DNA of 64,000 bases. Source: Brassica napus. Lineage: Eukaryota; Streptophyta; Magnoliopsida; Brassicales; Brassicaceae. The stretch lies in the NCBI RefSeq assembly GCF_020379485.1, contig NC_063436.1, forward strand, positions 25,108,423 to 25,172,422, in the 5' to 3' direction. Every line of letters starts with the position of its first letter. Position 1 is the stretch's first letter. The translations under genes were made by a program, and so were the position numbers. The notes under the pieces are model-generated. The model worked only from the letters and a program-made list of their open reading frames with translations. It was not told the origin of the DNA and did no database searches. This document shows, piece after piece, positions 42,495 to 55,703 of this stretch.

Positions 42495-44354
42495 ATGTTT
42501 ACTTTTAAGAGCTTTTTCTTGACAGTAACAATAATCTTTTGTGCCTTACAAAAATCAGATAGCTCGGCGAGTTTCACAACTAAGAATATTAACGTAGGAG
42601 TGGTGAGTTTGAGAAATTTTGGGGATTTGATTTTTTATGGGGAAGTTAGTGTTGGTACTCCACCACAAAAGTTCAACGTAGTGTTCGACACCGGAAGTTC
42701 AAACTTTTGGGTTCCGTCAACGAGGTGGCCTACTAAAACCATGTTTCGACACCAAAAGTTTAATGCCAAGGCATCGAAGACCTACTTTCCAGTTCCAGGT
42801 CATCATTCGTTTACTCTTCTTTGTTAATTTCTGTTCTGTCTTTCGACTTTGATATGACAAAACAACACTATATATATTCACAAGGCTTAACCGGATTTGG
42901 TCTTGAATTCAATTTTTTTTTAAATCAGTCTTATCCAAACTTAATTATACCGGGTCAGATAAGTTTCCTCGCTTTCCGATACACTCAGCATGATCGCATC
43001 CTTGTCCGTAAAAATATATTTAATACTATTCACGAACGATGCTTTATTTTAGCAAATTAATATTATATAGTTAGCTTGCTCAGATTAAGTTTTATGAAAT
43101 GTAGATGATATTCTCTCTCTCTCTCTTTCTCTCTCTCCGTACTTAAACACATGTATGATTTGTGAAGTTTTTTAGGGACTACCCGAGATGATAGTCTTAT
43201 TTAAACATATATTCCTTTTATGGTATATGTGTTCCCATTTGCCAATCCACAGTTTTTCTCTCGTCTTCGACTAATCATCAATCTCTCGTTTTACAGACAG
43301 ACATGATGAAAGTATTGAATATGAAGCTGGTGCACTGAAAGGTAACCTATCCCGAGACAATCTCATGCTTGGTGGGGTTATGCTTGAGGCGCAAGACTTC
43401 TTTGTTGGGTTTAACCCAGATTCTCATCTTACAGAAGTCAAATTCGATGGAATACTCGGACTCGCATTGCCATCTCTGAAGATTGCTGGAACTAAGACTG
43501 TATTGGAGAATCTGGTGGAAAAAAATTTGATAAGCCAGCGCATTTTTTCTATACGGATGAAGACTTCTCGCAAGCGCAAGAGAGCTGGAGACGAAGTTCA
43601 AAACGCTGGTCAAATAACTTTTGGCGGACTCAACAAAAGACACTTCCGTGGCGAACATGTATATGTTCCTGTATTGTCGGGGACAGGCTTTTGGAAAATT
43701 TCAATGTCTCAAATCTATGTTGGTGCACATGCTGTCGATGTTTGTATTCCACAATGCTTTGCATTTGTGGACTCTGGGACTACCGATATTTATGGCCCAA
43801 AGGTAGGAGAAACTAAGTTTTAGTGTGTTTATACAGTTTAATTAGTTTATATCTATTTTTGTTTTGTTAATTTATGTTTCCTGATGTGCAGGAACAAATC
43901 AAGAAGATCTATGAAAAACTTGGAACAGAAAAAGTTTTTGCATGCTCGGAATTTAAAAAGTTGCCGGCGATGATCTCCTTCCTAATTGGAGGAAAGCGTT
44001 TATTTATCAATCGAAACAACGTAAGATCCTAATTCTCTATACTTTTAGTTGTTTATTCTCACCATTTGACATATATTATTTTTTTGAAGTACGCATACGA
44101 ATACACTGACACAAAGGATGCAAAACGATGCGCCCTTCGTCTTGTGACATCTGACACTGGCACTGACACATGGTAAGTTATAACGTTGTTAAACTCAATT
44201 TTTTTTTGGAACATTGATCAAAATTTCTTGAACTAATTATTTGAGATTTGAATTCAGGATTTTGGGTATGGCGTTCATGCAAGCTATCCATACGGTCTTC
44301 GATTTTCAAGATTTTAACAGACCAAAGATCGGTTTTGCTGAAGCAGTACCATAA
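42495..44354 (+). CDS. A1-family aspartic protease, five exons, no plant-specific insert
   Basis: Exons 42495-42798, 43297-43802, 43892-44020, 44090-44172 and 44258-44354 join in frame with GT/AG borders to 372 residues. Residues 1-25 are a signal peptide ([11 protein letters not shown]), so it should enter the secretory pathway. The first catalytic site is [14 protein letters not shown] (Asp65) and the second [14 protein letters not shown] (Asp260). [20 protein letters not shown] and [12 protein letters not shown] are family landmarks, and the end [17 protein letters not shown]...GFAEAVP is phytepsin-like. Typical plant phytepsins are about 500 residues with a saposin-like insert; none is present and the gene is short. 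The flap region between exons 1 and 2 is shortened, and the conserved flap Tyr is not obvious. A basic run [12 protein letters not shown] (190-201) is unusual. The family cleaves proteins at acidic pH; substrate unknown. Confidence 0.88.
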
Positions 44355-44447
44355 GCATGGAGACAAAAGAAGAGAAGAAACACTATTAAAAAACGATACT
44401 TAAGTTATATTAAAGTTTATGCAGATGATCCGTAAGCATATTATCTT

Positions 44448-44453
44448 AATAAA
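44448..44453 (+). terminator. Polyadenylation signal of the aspartic protease
   Basis: AATAAA lies 94 bp after the stop codon in a T-rich region, a usual plant spacing. Confidence 0.5.
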
Positions 44454-44459
44454 AATGAA

Positions 44460-45300
44460 TTATCTATATATCTTTTTGGTCATTGTTTTGAATGGATTAT
44501 CTATCATCTTTATATATACTCAAAACGAACTAAAGTAAATAATCACTCAATATGTACAATTTAGACTAGTTAAAAACTTTGCTTCAATGGCTATTCCATG
44601 TAACTTGACAACCTCGATCTTGTCCCGAGATCACTCTAGTCAGGCAAAGCTTCTCCTGAGTATCATGGCTACTTTGGTCCTAAAAACTTGCACATTCTCT
44701 CTTCTCTCTGGTTTGACGTTTCTTCCAACGGAGTCTCTATATACACAACTCAAACGCCATCTCAACTTCACCAACATGCTCTAACGTGTTGAGCAAGGCA
44801 GCCAAAGAAGAACATGTAAGCTTACGCCGAAGCGTGCGCTACAGAACAAGAACGTATAGCAGCAATTTTGGTTAACAAATAACGGTCTAGAGTCTCGTAG
44901 ACACTTCCAAAACCCTTTAAAACTTCAACGCTATTCCTTTGCATCTCTCATACGTCTTTTTATAAGACATATTATTTTTCGCTAATTCAGTATTTATGAA
45001 AATATAGAAAACCCAATCCATTGTTAAAAAAAAAAACAATCCAACATTTTTTAGTATTTTGTGTTACGAGATTGGCTGATTGGCTTCTGTAATTAATTGA
45101 ACTTCTAACCCGAAATCCATTTTCGTCATCATCTAACTATATCCATCGAAAAATGAATGAAGCCTGCCCCTTCATTCATTAAATAATAGATTTTCTGGTG
45201 GAAGATCTTTCATATTACTTTACGTAAAATAGGGTTGTGTTCTCATTAAATCTATGTTTCCTTGTTTATATAACTCAGTGGTTAACTTCAAATGCTGTTT
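44460..45300. other. Intergenic, nothing firm
   Basis: A 65-codon open frame at 44587-44784 has no recognised motif. The rest is A+T rich. Confidence 0.4.
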
Positions 45301-45309
45301 GAATAATTT

Positions 45310-45676
45310 GATAGTCACTGTAGATGGAGATGTTTTAATTGTTAATAGTGTACGTGAGAGTATGTCCTACATATGGAACTTTAAAATCTACAAGATGGGT
45401 TTATCCAAAGGGAGCAAGTGGGAGGAAGTTGTAACTTTGGCAAACGAGGCCATTCTTTTAGAATTGGGTATCACAGTGCTTGCCAACGACATGGAAGGAA
45501 TCAAGAGAAACTCGATCTACTTCAATTGTTCTGATTTAATAAATCCATATGATGAAAATGAGATTTTCATATTCAATCTTGATACAAAGAAGGTTAAACA
45601 ACTGAATCAGTTTGTTTGTTTGTCCGTTCAATGCTCTAATGCACGATGGTTCTTACCAAGTTTCAAACGTGAATGA
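45310..45676 (+). pseudogene. F-box/DUF295 3' fragment
   Basis: Homology to the intact gene starts at VTVDGDVLIVNSVRESMSYI and runs WNFKIYKMGLSKGSKWEEVV, NEAILLELGITVLANDMEGI, then ARWFLPSFKRE to the stop. The last ~120 residues are open. No F-box, promoter or start is present. It is more diverged than the other copies, so it is an older duplicate. Confidence 0.87.
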
Positions 45677-46580
45677 TTAATCACTGTAAATATGTTCACT
45701 ACATTTTTATTGTATTTTATATGAGCAGTTTGGAAATAATTTCATTTGCATTTGTATCATTTTCAAGTTTCTGTGTTAAATTTTCAGGTATGTATTTGGC
45801 TTTAAGCCTTTAACTAATGCGTTTGAGATTGTGTAACTTTTTTTTTCTGATACATTTTAGCCAAAACAAGGTTTATTCACGGAAACAAGTCAATAGCTAG
45901 TAGTTTTGATAGTTCCAAAAAAAAAAAGCTAGTAGTTTTGACTCACATCTAATCGTGAAAGATATTAAGAAAACTCCATATTCATAGGGATTTTAATGGT
46001 TATGATAATTGTAAAATCTAAATGTGAAGGTATAATATAATAAATTTGCAGGTAAGTCTATTTTAATTTGAAAGTTTCGTATAATAAAACTAACAATTCG
46101 GAGTAATGGGATTACGATCCTTATAAGATAAAACATATATATATATATATATATTTAGCGTTGCATTGAATTTGTGTATATATGGACGTAAAATAGTTCG
46201 ATTGGATCTGATCTTATATGATAGTTCTCGTAAAGAAATAAGTTTATACATATATCTCCACGAATTAACAATTTCAAATCTATTTACTCTTCAACTGAAA
46301 TTTCAAATTTAATTACCCATAAACCATAATTTTATTTGGTTTATTACCAACCAGATAATTCTAAACCGACTAAACCAAACTAACATTCATTTTTTAGTTT
46401 GATACTGTTTTCTTAAACTCCGGTTCAAGTTATGAAATTATAATATAAAACCCTTATATCGCCTCAAATCTGGAACCAACGATCGTAAATTAACTACGAG
46501 ATTGGCAAAAGAAAGCAATATAAATTTACCATACGTGAATTATATTATTGTTTTGGTGGCTATACCAATAGCATTTATTT
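45677..46580. other. Intergenic with an (AT)n tract at about 46133-46154
   Basis: A+T-rich. Apart from the microsatellite, nothing is recognised. Confidence 0.5.
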
Positions 46581-46609
46581 TTACACTAAATAAATAAATT
46601 AGAAAAATA

Positions 46610-46983
46610 ATTGCAGTAACTCTAATGGAAACGCATGCATTTACCTTATTTAATGGTTAACCGATAACCCTTACCTAAATATATGACAGTTGACTACGTA
46701 CGTCTCTAATGTCTCTAAGAGGTGAGAGTTAGCTCTTTACAAACTTTCTCTAATAGAAAGAACGAAAACGAAAACCCTATTTTCTCCCATATTCCACCTG
46801 ATGGCCTCTAACGCTGTCTCTTTTTCTATGGCAGTCACTCCATCAGGACCAAAAAGAAATCTCCGTTGCTGGTCCGAGCTTCCTCTAGATCTCATGCGAT
46901 CGATCTTCGAGCGCCTTGGATAGTTGGATTTGCTGATTTCGAACGAGCTAAATCCGTTTATCATTGCTTGCGTCAGTTTTGGT
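46610..46983 (+). pseudogene. F-box/DUF295 promoter plus 5' fragment
   Basis: 46610-46800 repeats the promoter and leader of the gene at 3734. From the ATG at 46801 the frame reads MASNAVSFSMAVTPSGPKRN, LRCWSELPLDLMRSIFERLG and stops (TAG 46921-46923). An 8-bp insertion that duplicates TTGGA (CTTGGATAGTTGGATTTG) causes the stop; F-box sequence then continues out of frame (FADFERAKSVY) to about 46970 and homology ends. The copy could give a 40-residue peptide with half an F-box. With the fragment at 45310 it is the complementary half of the gene, but the order is reversed. Confidence 0.88.
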
Positions 46984-47260
46984 CGTGTGATAGAGAAGCT
47001 TGGTCAACATTGGCCGCACAAATCTTTTTCTCGAATATGTAACTTAGTTTTCAATTTTGATAAACTCTTTGATAAAATACCAAACGTGTTATTTTACTCT
47101 CTAAATGTTTTTCAAATTCTATTTATAGATTTTATTTTATTCTAGAAATCTGATTAAGATAAGAACTAATTATTTATCTAATCCTAATTTACAAGAAAAA
47201 TAGCTTAGTTTGATATCATTATCCTAATAGTGTTTTATATCGAAACATGCTACTAACTTT

Positions 47261-48108
47261 TTTTTTTTTTTTTTTTTTTTGGTAAAATGTTAAATATTAT
47301 ACCATTTTTTAAGTTTTGACAGAGTTTACAGAGACAACTAGTAGCGGAATTGCAAAATGAAACTAAACAGACGGACAAAAGCAACAATGAATTGAAACCA
47401 AAGAAGAGCGACAAACCTAATAACTAGCTAAACAGCGAGACGCGCTAAGACCAAGCGAAACCAGAAGGTCGGAGATAGATAGCCAGTTACCACGAGCTAC
47501 CGAGAGCTAGGCGCCCTCAAACCTAGAAGCTACGGCTCCTGCAGCTTCCTACCACCTTCCCAACACAACCAACTCGAAGAATCATAGCACATACTTACTA
47601 CCAAACCAGACAGACGCACCTCCGACGGCACGAGAGAGAGCCTTCACGCGACGATGCCGTCGTTCAAACGGCAGACCTGAAGATTGCCGTCTCCAAACCC
47701 GACCCTTTGTGACCGTATACACCCTTTGAACCGAAATCTCATATAGAGAGAGCGGACCGAACAAAAGCTAACCCTCCAGAAGTGAACCTACAAGAGAAGC
47801 AGCAAACCCGAGAGCCGAACTGCCGCACAGAGACAAGAGAATGGCCGCATCGACCATAGGAAAAACAAGACAAAGTCACCCTTTGGTTGCTGCCAAAACC
47901 TATACAAACGGGCTGATGACAGCAGCAACTCCACAACACACACCACAGCCTCTGCTCAAACCGGAAGAGCCCATCCACTAGGAGACAGAACGTAAACGGC
48001 TGACCCCAGTGCTGGGAAGATGAGCGCAAACCAAGAAAACCCGAGAATCCGCCTGAACCGAAGACCCCTCGGCGAGGAAGAGCAACTCGGACATGGACAG
48101 TCCTTGAG
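47261..48108 (-). mobile_element. LINE-type retroposon insertion with 17-bp TSD
   Basis: AACATGCTACTAACTTT is a perfect 17-bp duplication at 47244-47260 and 48109-48125. On the minus strand the insert ends TTTAACATTTTACC followed by about 20 A's, the same 3' end as the LINE at 1-1695. The ~850 bp are G+C-richer than the surroundings. An open frame (48149-47739) has no reverse-transcriptase or zf-RVT motif. It is either the 3' UTR of a different LINE subfamily or a non-autonomous partner using the LINE machinery. Confidence 0.85.
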
Positions 48109-48149
48109 AACATGCTACTAACTTTATTAAAAGAAAGCGTTATTAACAA

Positions 48150-48395
48150 AATCTCATCAAATCACTTGTCTTCTTTAGCTTTCTCGTTCATCTTCTTCTC
48201 CCACCTTCTTTTCCTGTAATCAAGACGCATATGAGGTATGTCCAGCATCAGCTTCGCAATCCTCTCCCTTTTCTCAGCTGAGATTCTGTGGCACTTATGA
48301 CATTTCTTATTCGTCCTCATCGCTTACCTCTCTAGATCATAAGTCCAATCCTCTCTATACTCTCCAGCAGTCAACATTTCTTTCCTCGGAGCCGG
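48150..48395 (-). pseudogene. Unidentified small coding relic with Cys-x2-Cys
   Basis: The minus strand reads APRKEMLTAGEYREDWTYDL, ER, stop, then AMRTNKKCHKCHRISAEKRE, KIAKLMLDIPHMRLDYRKRR and WEKKMNEKAKEDK, stop. Composition and phase look genuinely protein-coding, with one in-frame TAA. I do not recognise the family. The LINE insertion at 48108 lies just past its stop codon. Confidence 0.4.
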
Positions 48396-48402
48396 CCTTA
48401 TT

Positions 48403-48759
48403 ATTAACTATTTTAGTTTTAACTGAAAGAGGTAATTAACTCCGTAAACTCAACAAAATCAACATGTTCATTGTGTATATTGATGTGAATATGTAACTAC
48501 CACAGTATTATTTATCACATTTATGAGGTTTGAAATAAGTATGGACTATAAGCTAAATGATCAATATAAATATTTAACTAATTTTAGAGCATAATATATA
48601 TACATTCATACTTTTTGAATGTCGATTTCATGTTCATCCATATAGGTATAATAAGACTTATTTCATCCATAGAGGATCGTGGTAATTGTTTACCAACTTA
48701 ATCATATTCTTCTACGTGCTTCACCTACCTAAGCATTCCAGTGCATATGACAAAATTAA
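48403..48759. other. A+T-rich intergenic sequence
   Basis: Nothing recognised. Confidence 0.4.
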
Positions 48760-49130
48760 GACTACTCATTTTTGTCAAGAAAAAAAGCATTGCGAACTCT
48801 GAATATGAAAGCCACCTTACAAAAAAAATGTTTGAGAAAGGAATTGATTTAGTAACGTACAAGATAAAGCTCTTATGCACATTTAAGTCATGCCACAAAC
48901 CAGTTTTTGTTCTATATTATCGGTTTGTAGCTTGGAATTTAGATAATTATGAAGGTTGGGATAAAACATGATGATCAAGAAAATGTTGCCAATTATTATT
49001 AATGCTTAAATTCAAAAACAAAACAACGAAGAGAAACCCCTGTAGTTAGGGATCAATCATTCCTGAAACTTGCTAAGAACCAATGAGCTCTAGAGAATGA
49101 AACACAGGAACCCCTGTAGCAGCGGAAGAT
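48760..49130. repeat. Array-edge segment with antisense F-box/DUF295 3' end
   Basis: 48790-49130 is repeated at 57206-57545 and partly at 57865-58005. 49004-49110, read on the minus strand, is the 3' end of the F-box family: CATTCTCTAGAGCTC, TTCTTAGCAAGTTTCAGGAA, TGATTGATC, then the 3' UTR word GTTGTTTTGTTTTTGAATT. Short inverted words CCCCTGTAG and CTACAGGGG-like text surround it. Confidence 0.85.
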
Positions 49131-50830
49131 CTAGATTTCTAATTTCTAAGTCACAATCACAAATCTACAATAATTCACTATAGAAATAAAAACTTTTCAA
49201 AAATAACAGTTTTCGTAAAAATTATTGAGAAAATGCAACCTATTGATGAAATATTCTGAAAAAATATTTATCTATCAACAAAAGTTCTTGTTATCCTAAT
49301 TTCAAAGTCACAACTCCAAATCTACAATAGTACTCTATACAAATGAAAACTTTTCAGAAATAACAGTTTTTTGTAAAAATATTGAAAAATGTAACACATT
49401 GATGGAAAATTATGAAAGAATACTCATCTATCAAAACAAATTCTTGTTATCCTTATTTCTAAGTCACAATCCCAAATCTACAACAGTTCTCTATAAAAAT
49501 GAAAACTTTTCAAAAATAGCAGCTTTTGTAAAAATTGTTTAAAAAAATACAATCTATGGAAGAAAAAATCTGAAAGTATACTTAAATTTCAACAAAAATT
49601 CTTGTTATCCTAATTTCTAATTGACAATCCCAAATCTACAATAGTTCTCATTTTAATCGAAAACTTTCCAAAAATATGAGGTTTATTAAAAAGTATTTTT
49701 AAAATGCAACATATTGATGAAGTTTTTTGAAAGAATACTCATCTATCAAAAAAAATTCTAGTTATCCTAATTTTTAAGTCACAATCCAAATCTACAATAG
49801 TTCTCTATAGAAAATAAAAACATTTCAAAAATAGCAGGTTTCGTAAAAATTATTGAGAAAATGCAACCTCTTGACAAACAATTCTGAAAAAATACTAATC
49901 TATCAACGACAATTCATGTTATCCTAATTTCAAAGGCACAACCCCAAATCTACAATAGTACTCTATACATATGAAAACTTTCCAGAAATAACATTTTTTG
50001 TAAAAAATATTGAAAAAAGTGACCTATTGATGGAAAATTATGAAATAATACTCATCTATCAAAACCAATTCTTCTTATCCTTATTTTTAAGTCAAAATCC
50101 CAAATCTATAACAATTCACTATAGAAATGAAAACTTTCTAAAAATAACAGCTTTTGTAAATATTATTTTAAAAATGCAATCTATGGTATAGAAAATGTGA
50201 AAGAATACTTATATATCAACAAAAATTCTTGTTATCCTAACTTCTATGTGACAATCCCAAATCTACAATAGTTCTCTATGTAAATGAAAACTTTCCAAAA
50301 ACATGTGGTTTTAAAGAAATTATTAAAAAGATGCAACCTATTGTAGAAAAATTCTTGTTGTACAAATTTCTAAGTCACAATCCTAAATCTACAATAGTTC
50401 TCTATAAAAATGAAAAATTTCCAAAAATAGCAGTTTTTGTAAAAATTATTGAAAAATGTAACCTATTGGTGAAAAATTCTGAAAGAATACTCTTCTATCA
50501 AAACAAATTCTTGTTATCTTTATTTCTAAGTCACAATCCCAAATCTATAACAGTTCTCTATAAAAATGAAAACTTTCCAAAATATCAGCTTTTAAAAAAA
50601 AACTATTTTAAAAATGCAATCTATGAAAGAAAAAATCTGAAAGAATACTTATATATCAACAAAAATTATTGTTATCCTAATTTCTAATCCAAAATATATA
50701 GTAGTTCTCTATAGAAATAAATTTTTTCCAAAAATAGCAACTTTGGTAAAAGTTATTGAAAAAATGCAACCTATTGATGAAAAATATTGAAAAAATTCTC
50801 ATATATCAACGAAAATTCTTGTTATCTTAA

Positions 50831-53030
50831 TTTCAAAGTCACAACCCCAAATCTACAATAGTACTCTATAGAAATGAAAACTTTCCAAAATAGCAGTTTT
50901 TGTAAAATTTATTGAAAAAATGCAATCTATGGAAGAAAAAATCTGTAAGAATACTTAAATATCAACAAAAATTCTTGTTATCCTAATTTATAAGTGACAA
51001 TCCCGAATCTATAATAGTTCTCTATGTAAATGAAAACTTTCCAAAAATAGAAGGTTTTTTAAAAATTATTTAAGAAATGCAACCTATTGATGAAAAATTT
51101 CGAAAGAATGCTCATCTATCAAAACAAATTCTTGTTATCTTTATTTCTAAGTCACAATCCCAAATCTACAACAGTTCTCTATAAAAAAAGAAAACTTTCG
51201 AAAAACATCAGCTTTTATAAAAATTATTTAAAAAATGCAATCTATTGAAGAAAAACCTAAAAATATACATATATATATATCAATAAAAATTCTTGTTATC
51301 TTAATTTCTAAGTGACAATCTCAAATCTAGTATAGTTCTCTATATAAATGAAAACTTTCCAAAATATGAGGTTTTTCAAAACTTATTAAAAAAATTCAAC
51401 CTATTGATGAACAATTCTGAAAAAAATACTCATCTATTAAGACAAATTCTTCTAATACTAGTTTCTAAGTCACCATCCTAAATCTACAATAGTTTTCTAT
51501 AAAAATGAAAACTATCTAAAAATAGCACGTTTTAAAAACAATATTTTAAAAATACAACATATTGATGAAAAATTCTGAAAAAATACTGATCTATAAACAC
51601 AAATTCTTTTTATCCTTATTTCAAAGTCACAATCCCAATCTACAATAGTTCTCTATAAAAAATGAAAGCTTTCCAAAAATAGTAGGTTGTTAAAATATTA
51701 TTTAAAAAATAAAACCTTCTTTTGAAACTTTGAGAGAATACTCATCTATCAACAAAAATTCAAGTTATCATAATTTCTAAGTCATAATCCCAAATATACA
51801 ATAGTTCTCTATCTAAACAAAAACATTCCAAAAATAGTAACTTTGGTAAAAATTATTGACAAAATGCAACTTATTGATGAAAAATCCTGAAAAATTACTC
51901 ATATATTAACGAAAATTCATATTATCCTAATTTCAAAGTCACAACCCCAAATCTACAATAGTACTCTATAGAAATGAAAACTTTTCAAAATAGCAGTTTT
52001 TGTAAAATTTATTGAAAAAATGCAATCTATGGAAGAAAAAATCTGTAAGAATACTTAAATATCAACAAAAGTTTTTGTTATCCTAATTTATAAGTGACAA
52101 TCCCAAATCTATAATAGTTCTCTATGTAAATGAAAACTTTCCAAAAATAAAAGGTTTTCTAAAAATTATTTAAGAAATGCAACCTATTGATGAAAAATTC
52201 TGAAAGAATGCTCATCTATCAAAACAAATTCTTGTTATCTTTATTTCTAAGTCACAATCCCAAATGTACAACAGTTCTCTGTAAAAATGAAAACTTTCCA
52301 AAAACATCAGCTTTCGTAAAAATTATTTAAAAAATGCAATCTATTGAAAAAAAACTGAAAGAATACATATATATATATCAAAAAAAAATTCTTGTTATCT
52401 TAATTTCTAATTGACAATCTCAAATCTACAATAGTTCTCTATATAAATGAAAACTTTCCAAAAATATGAGGTTTTTTAAAACTTATTTAAAAATGCAACC
52501 TATTGATAAAGAATTCTGAAAAAATACTCATCTATTAAGAAAAATTCTTCTAATACTAGTTTCTAAGTCACCATCCAAAATCTACAATAGTTCTCTATAA
52601 AAATGAAAACTATCCAAAAATAGCACGTTTTAAAAAACAATATTTTAAAAATGCAACATACTGATAAAAAATTCTGAAAAATACTCATCTATAAACAAAA
52701 ATTCTTTTTTATCCTTATTTCAAAGTCACAATCACAATCTACAATAGTTCTCTATAAAAAAATGAAAGCTTTCCAAAAATAGTAGGTTGTTAAAATATTA
52801 TTTAAAAAATAAAACTTTCTTTTGAAACTTTGAGAGAATACTCATCTATCAACAAAAGTTCTAGTTATCTTAATTTCTAAGTCATAATCCCAAATATACA
52901 GTAGTTCTCTATCTAAATAAAAACTTTCCAAAAATAGCAACTTTGGTAAAAATTATTGACAAAATGCAACCTATTGATGAAAAATCCTGAAAAACTACTC
53001 ATCTATTAACAACAATTCATGTTATCCTAA
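50831..53030. repeat. Two copies of a ~1100-bp higher-order unit (7 monomers)
   Basis: TTCAAAGTCACAACCCCAAA starts at 50831, 51931 and 53031, exactly 1100 bp apart, which is seven 157-bp monomers. The two units share private variants such as GGAAGAAAAAATCTGTAAGA and AGTAGGTTGTTAAAATATTA. Confidence 0.85.
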
Positions 53031-54220
53031 ATTCAAAGTCACAACCCCAAATCTACAATAGTACTCTATAGAAATCAAAACTTGCCAAAAATAGTTGTTT
53101 TTGTAAAAATTATTGAAAAATGTAACCTATTGATGAAAATATTGAAAGAATACTCATCTATCAAAACAAATTCTTGTTATCATAATTTCAAAGTCACAAT
53201 CCCAAATCTGCAACAGTTCTATAAAAATGAAAACTTTCCAAAAATAGCTGTTTTTGTAAAAATTATTTTGAAAATGCAAATTATGGAAGAAAAATCTTAA
53301 ACAATACTTATATATCAACAAAAATTCTTGTTATCTTAATTTCTAAGTGAAAATCCCGAATCTACAAAATTTCTCTATGTATTTCAAAATTAAAAAGTTT
53401 TTAAAATTAATTTAAAAAATACAACCTATTGATGAATAATTCTGAAAGAATACTCATCTATTAACAAAAATTCTTGTTATACTAATTTCTAAGTCACAAT
53501 CCTAAATCTATAATAGTTTTCTATAAAAATGAAAACTTTCTAAAAATAGTTGTTTTTGTAAAAATTATTGAAAAATGTAACCTACTCATGAAATATTCTG
53601 AAAGATACTCATCTATCAAAACAAATTTTTATTATCATTATTTTTAAGTCACAATCCCAAATCTAAAACAGTTCTCTATAAAAATAAAAAATTTACAAAA
53701 ATAGCAGCTTTTGTAAAAATTATTTAAAAAATGCAATCTATTGAAGAAAAAAATCTGAAAGAATAGTTATATATCAAGAAAAATTCTTGTTATCCTAATT
53801 TCTAAGTGACAATCTCAAATCTACAATATCTCTCTATTTAAATGAAAAAATTCCAAAAATATTAGGTTTATTAAAAATTATTTTAAAAATGCAAACGGTT
53901 GATTCAAAATTCTAAACAAATACTCATCTATAAACAAAAAATCTTGTTATCCTTATTTCTAAGTCACAATCTCAATTCTACAATAGTTCTCTATAATAAA
54001 TGAAAACTTTCCAAAAATAGCAGGCTCTTATAAAATTATTTTAAAAATGCAACCTATTGATGAAATTTTCTAAGAGAATAATCATTTATCAACAAAAATT
54101 CTATTTATCCAAATTTATAAGTCACAATCCCAAATCTACAATAGTTCTCTATTGAAATAAAAACTTTCAAAAAGTGGCAGCTCTCTGAAAAAATACTCAT
54201 CTATCAACGAAAATTTTTGT

Positions 54221-55703
54221 TATCCTAATTTCAAAGTCACAACCCCAAATCTACAACAGTACTCTATAGAAATGAAAATTTCCAAAAATAGTAGTTTTTG
54301 TAAAAATTATTGAAAAATGTAACCTATTGATGAAAATTCAAGAGAGAATACTCATTTATCTAAACAAATTCTTGTTATCCTTATTTCTAAGTCACAATCT
54401 CAAATCTACAACAGTTCTCTATAAAAATGAAAATTTTCCAAAAATAGCAGTTTTTGTAAAAATTATTTTAAAAATGCAATCTAAGAAAAATCTGAAAGAA
54501 TACTTATATATCAACAAAATTCTTGTTATCCGAATTTATAAATGACAATCCCAAATCTACAATAGGTCTCAATTTAAATGAAAACTTTCCAAAAATATGA
54601 GGTTTATTAAAAGTTATTTAAAAAATGCCACCTATTGATGAAAAATTCTGAAAGAATACTCATCTATAAAAAAAGTTCTTGTTATCCTTACTTCTACAAT
54701 AGTTCTCTATAGAAATAAAAAACTTTCCAAAAAAATCAGCTTTCGTAAAAATTAGTTTAAAAATACCACCTATTGATGAAAAATTCTGAAAGAATACTCA
54801 TCAATAAAAAAAATTCTTGTTATCTTTATTTCTTCAATAGTTCTCTATAGAAATAAAAAAAACTTTCCAAAAAGAGTAGCTTTTTAAAAAATTATTGAAA
54901 AAATACAACATATTGATGAAAAATTCTGAAAAAAATACTCATTTATCAACGAAAATTCTTGTTATCCTAATTTCAAAGTCACAACCCCAAATCTACAACA
55001 GTACTCTATAGAAATGAAAATTTCCAAAAATAGTAGTTTTTGTAAAAATTATTGAAAAATGTAACCTATTGATGAAAATTCAAGAGAGAATACTCATTTA
55101 TCTAAACAAATTCTTGTTATCCTTATTTCTAAGTCACAATCTCAAATCTACAACAGTTCTCTATAAAAATGAAAATTTCCAAAAATAGCAGTTTTTGTAA
55201 AAATTATTTTAAAAATGCAATCTAAGAAAAATCTGAAAGAATACTTATATATCAACAAAATTCTTGTTATCCGAATTTATAAATGACAATCCCAAATCTA
55301 CAATAGGTCTCAATTTAAATGAAAACTTTCCAAAAATATGAGGTTTATTAAAAGTTATTTAAAAAATGCCACCTATTGATGAAAAATTCTGAAAGAATAC
55401 TCATCTATAAAAAAAAGTTCTTGTTATCCTTACTTCTACAATAGTTCTCTATAGAAATAAAAAACTTTCCAAAAAAATCAGCTTTCGTAAAAATTAGTTT
55501 AAAAATACCACCTATTGATGAAAAATTCTGAAAGAATACTCATCAATAAAAAAAATTCTTGTTATCTTTATTTCTTCAATAGTTCTCTATAGAAATAAAA
55601 AAACTTTCCAAAAAGAGTAGCTTTTTAAAAAATTATTGAAAAAATACAACATATTGATGAAAAATTCTGAAAAAAATACTCATTTATCAACGAAAATTCT
55701 TGT
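54221..55703. repeat. Two copies of a ~742-bp higher-order unit, near-identical
   Basis: TATCCTAATTTCAAAGTCAC occurs at 54221, 54963 and 55704. The first two units share private changes (TTCAAGAGAGAATACTCATT; AATAGGTCTCAATTTAAATG; the truncated ATTTCTTCAATAG) and differ only by a few bases, so the duplication is recent. Confidence 0.9.

Noticed and set aside
43347..43658. Minus-strand frame across the aspartic protease exon 2
   Set aside because: Shadow of a well-supported exon on the other strand.
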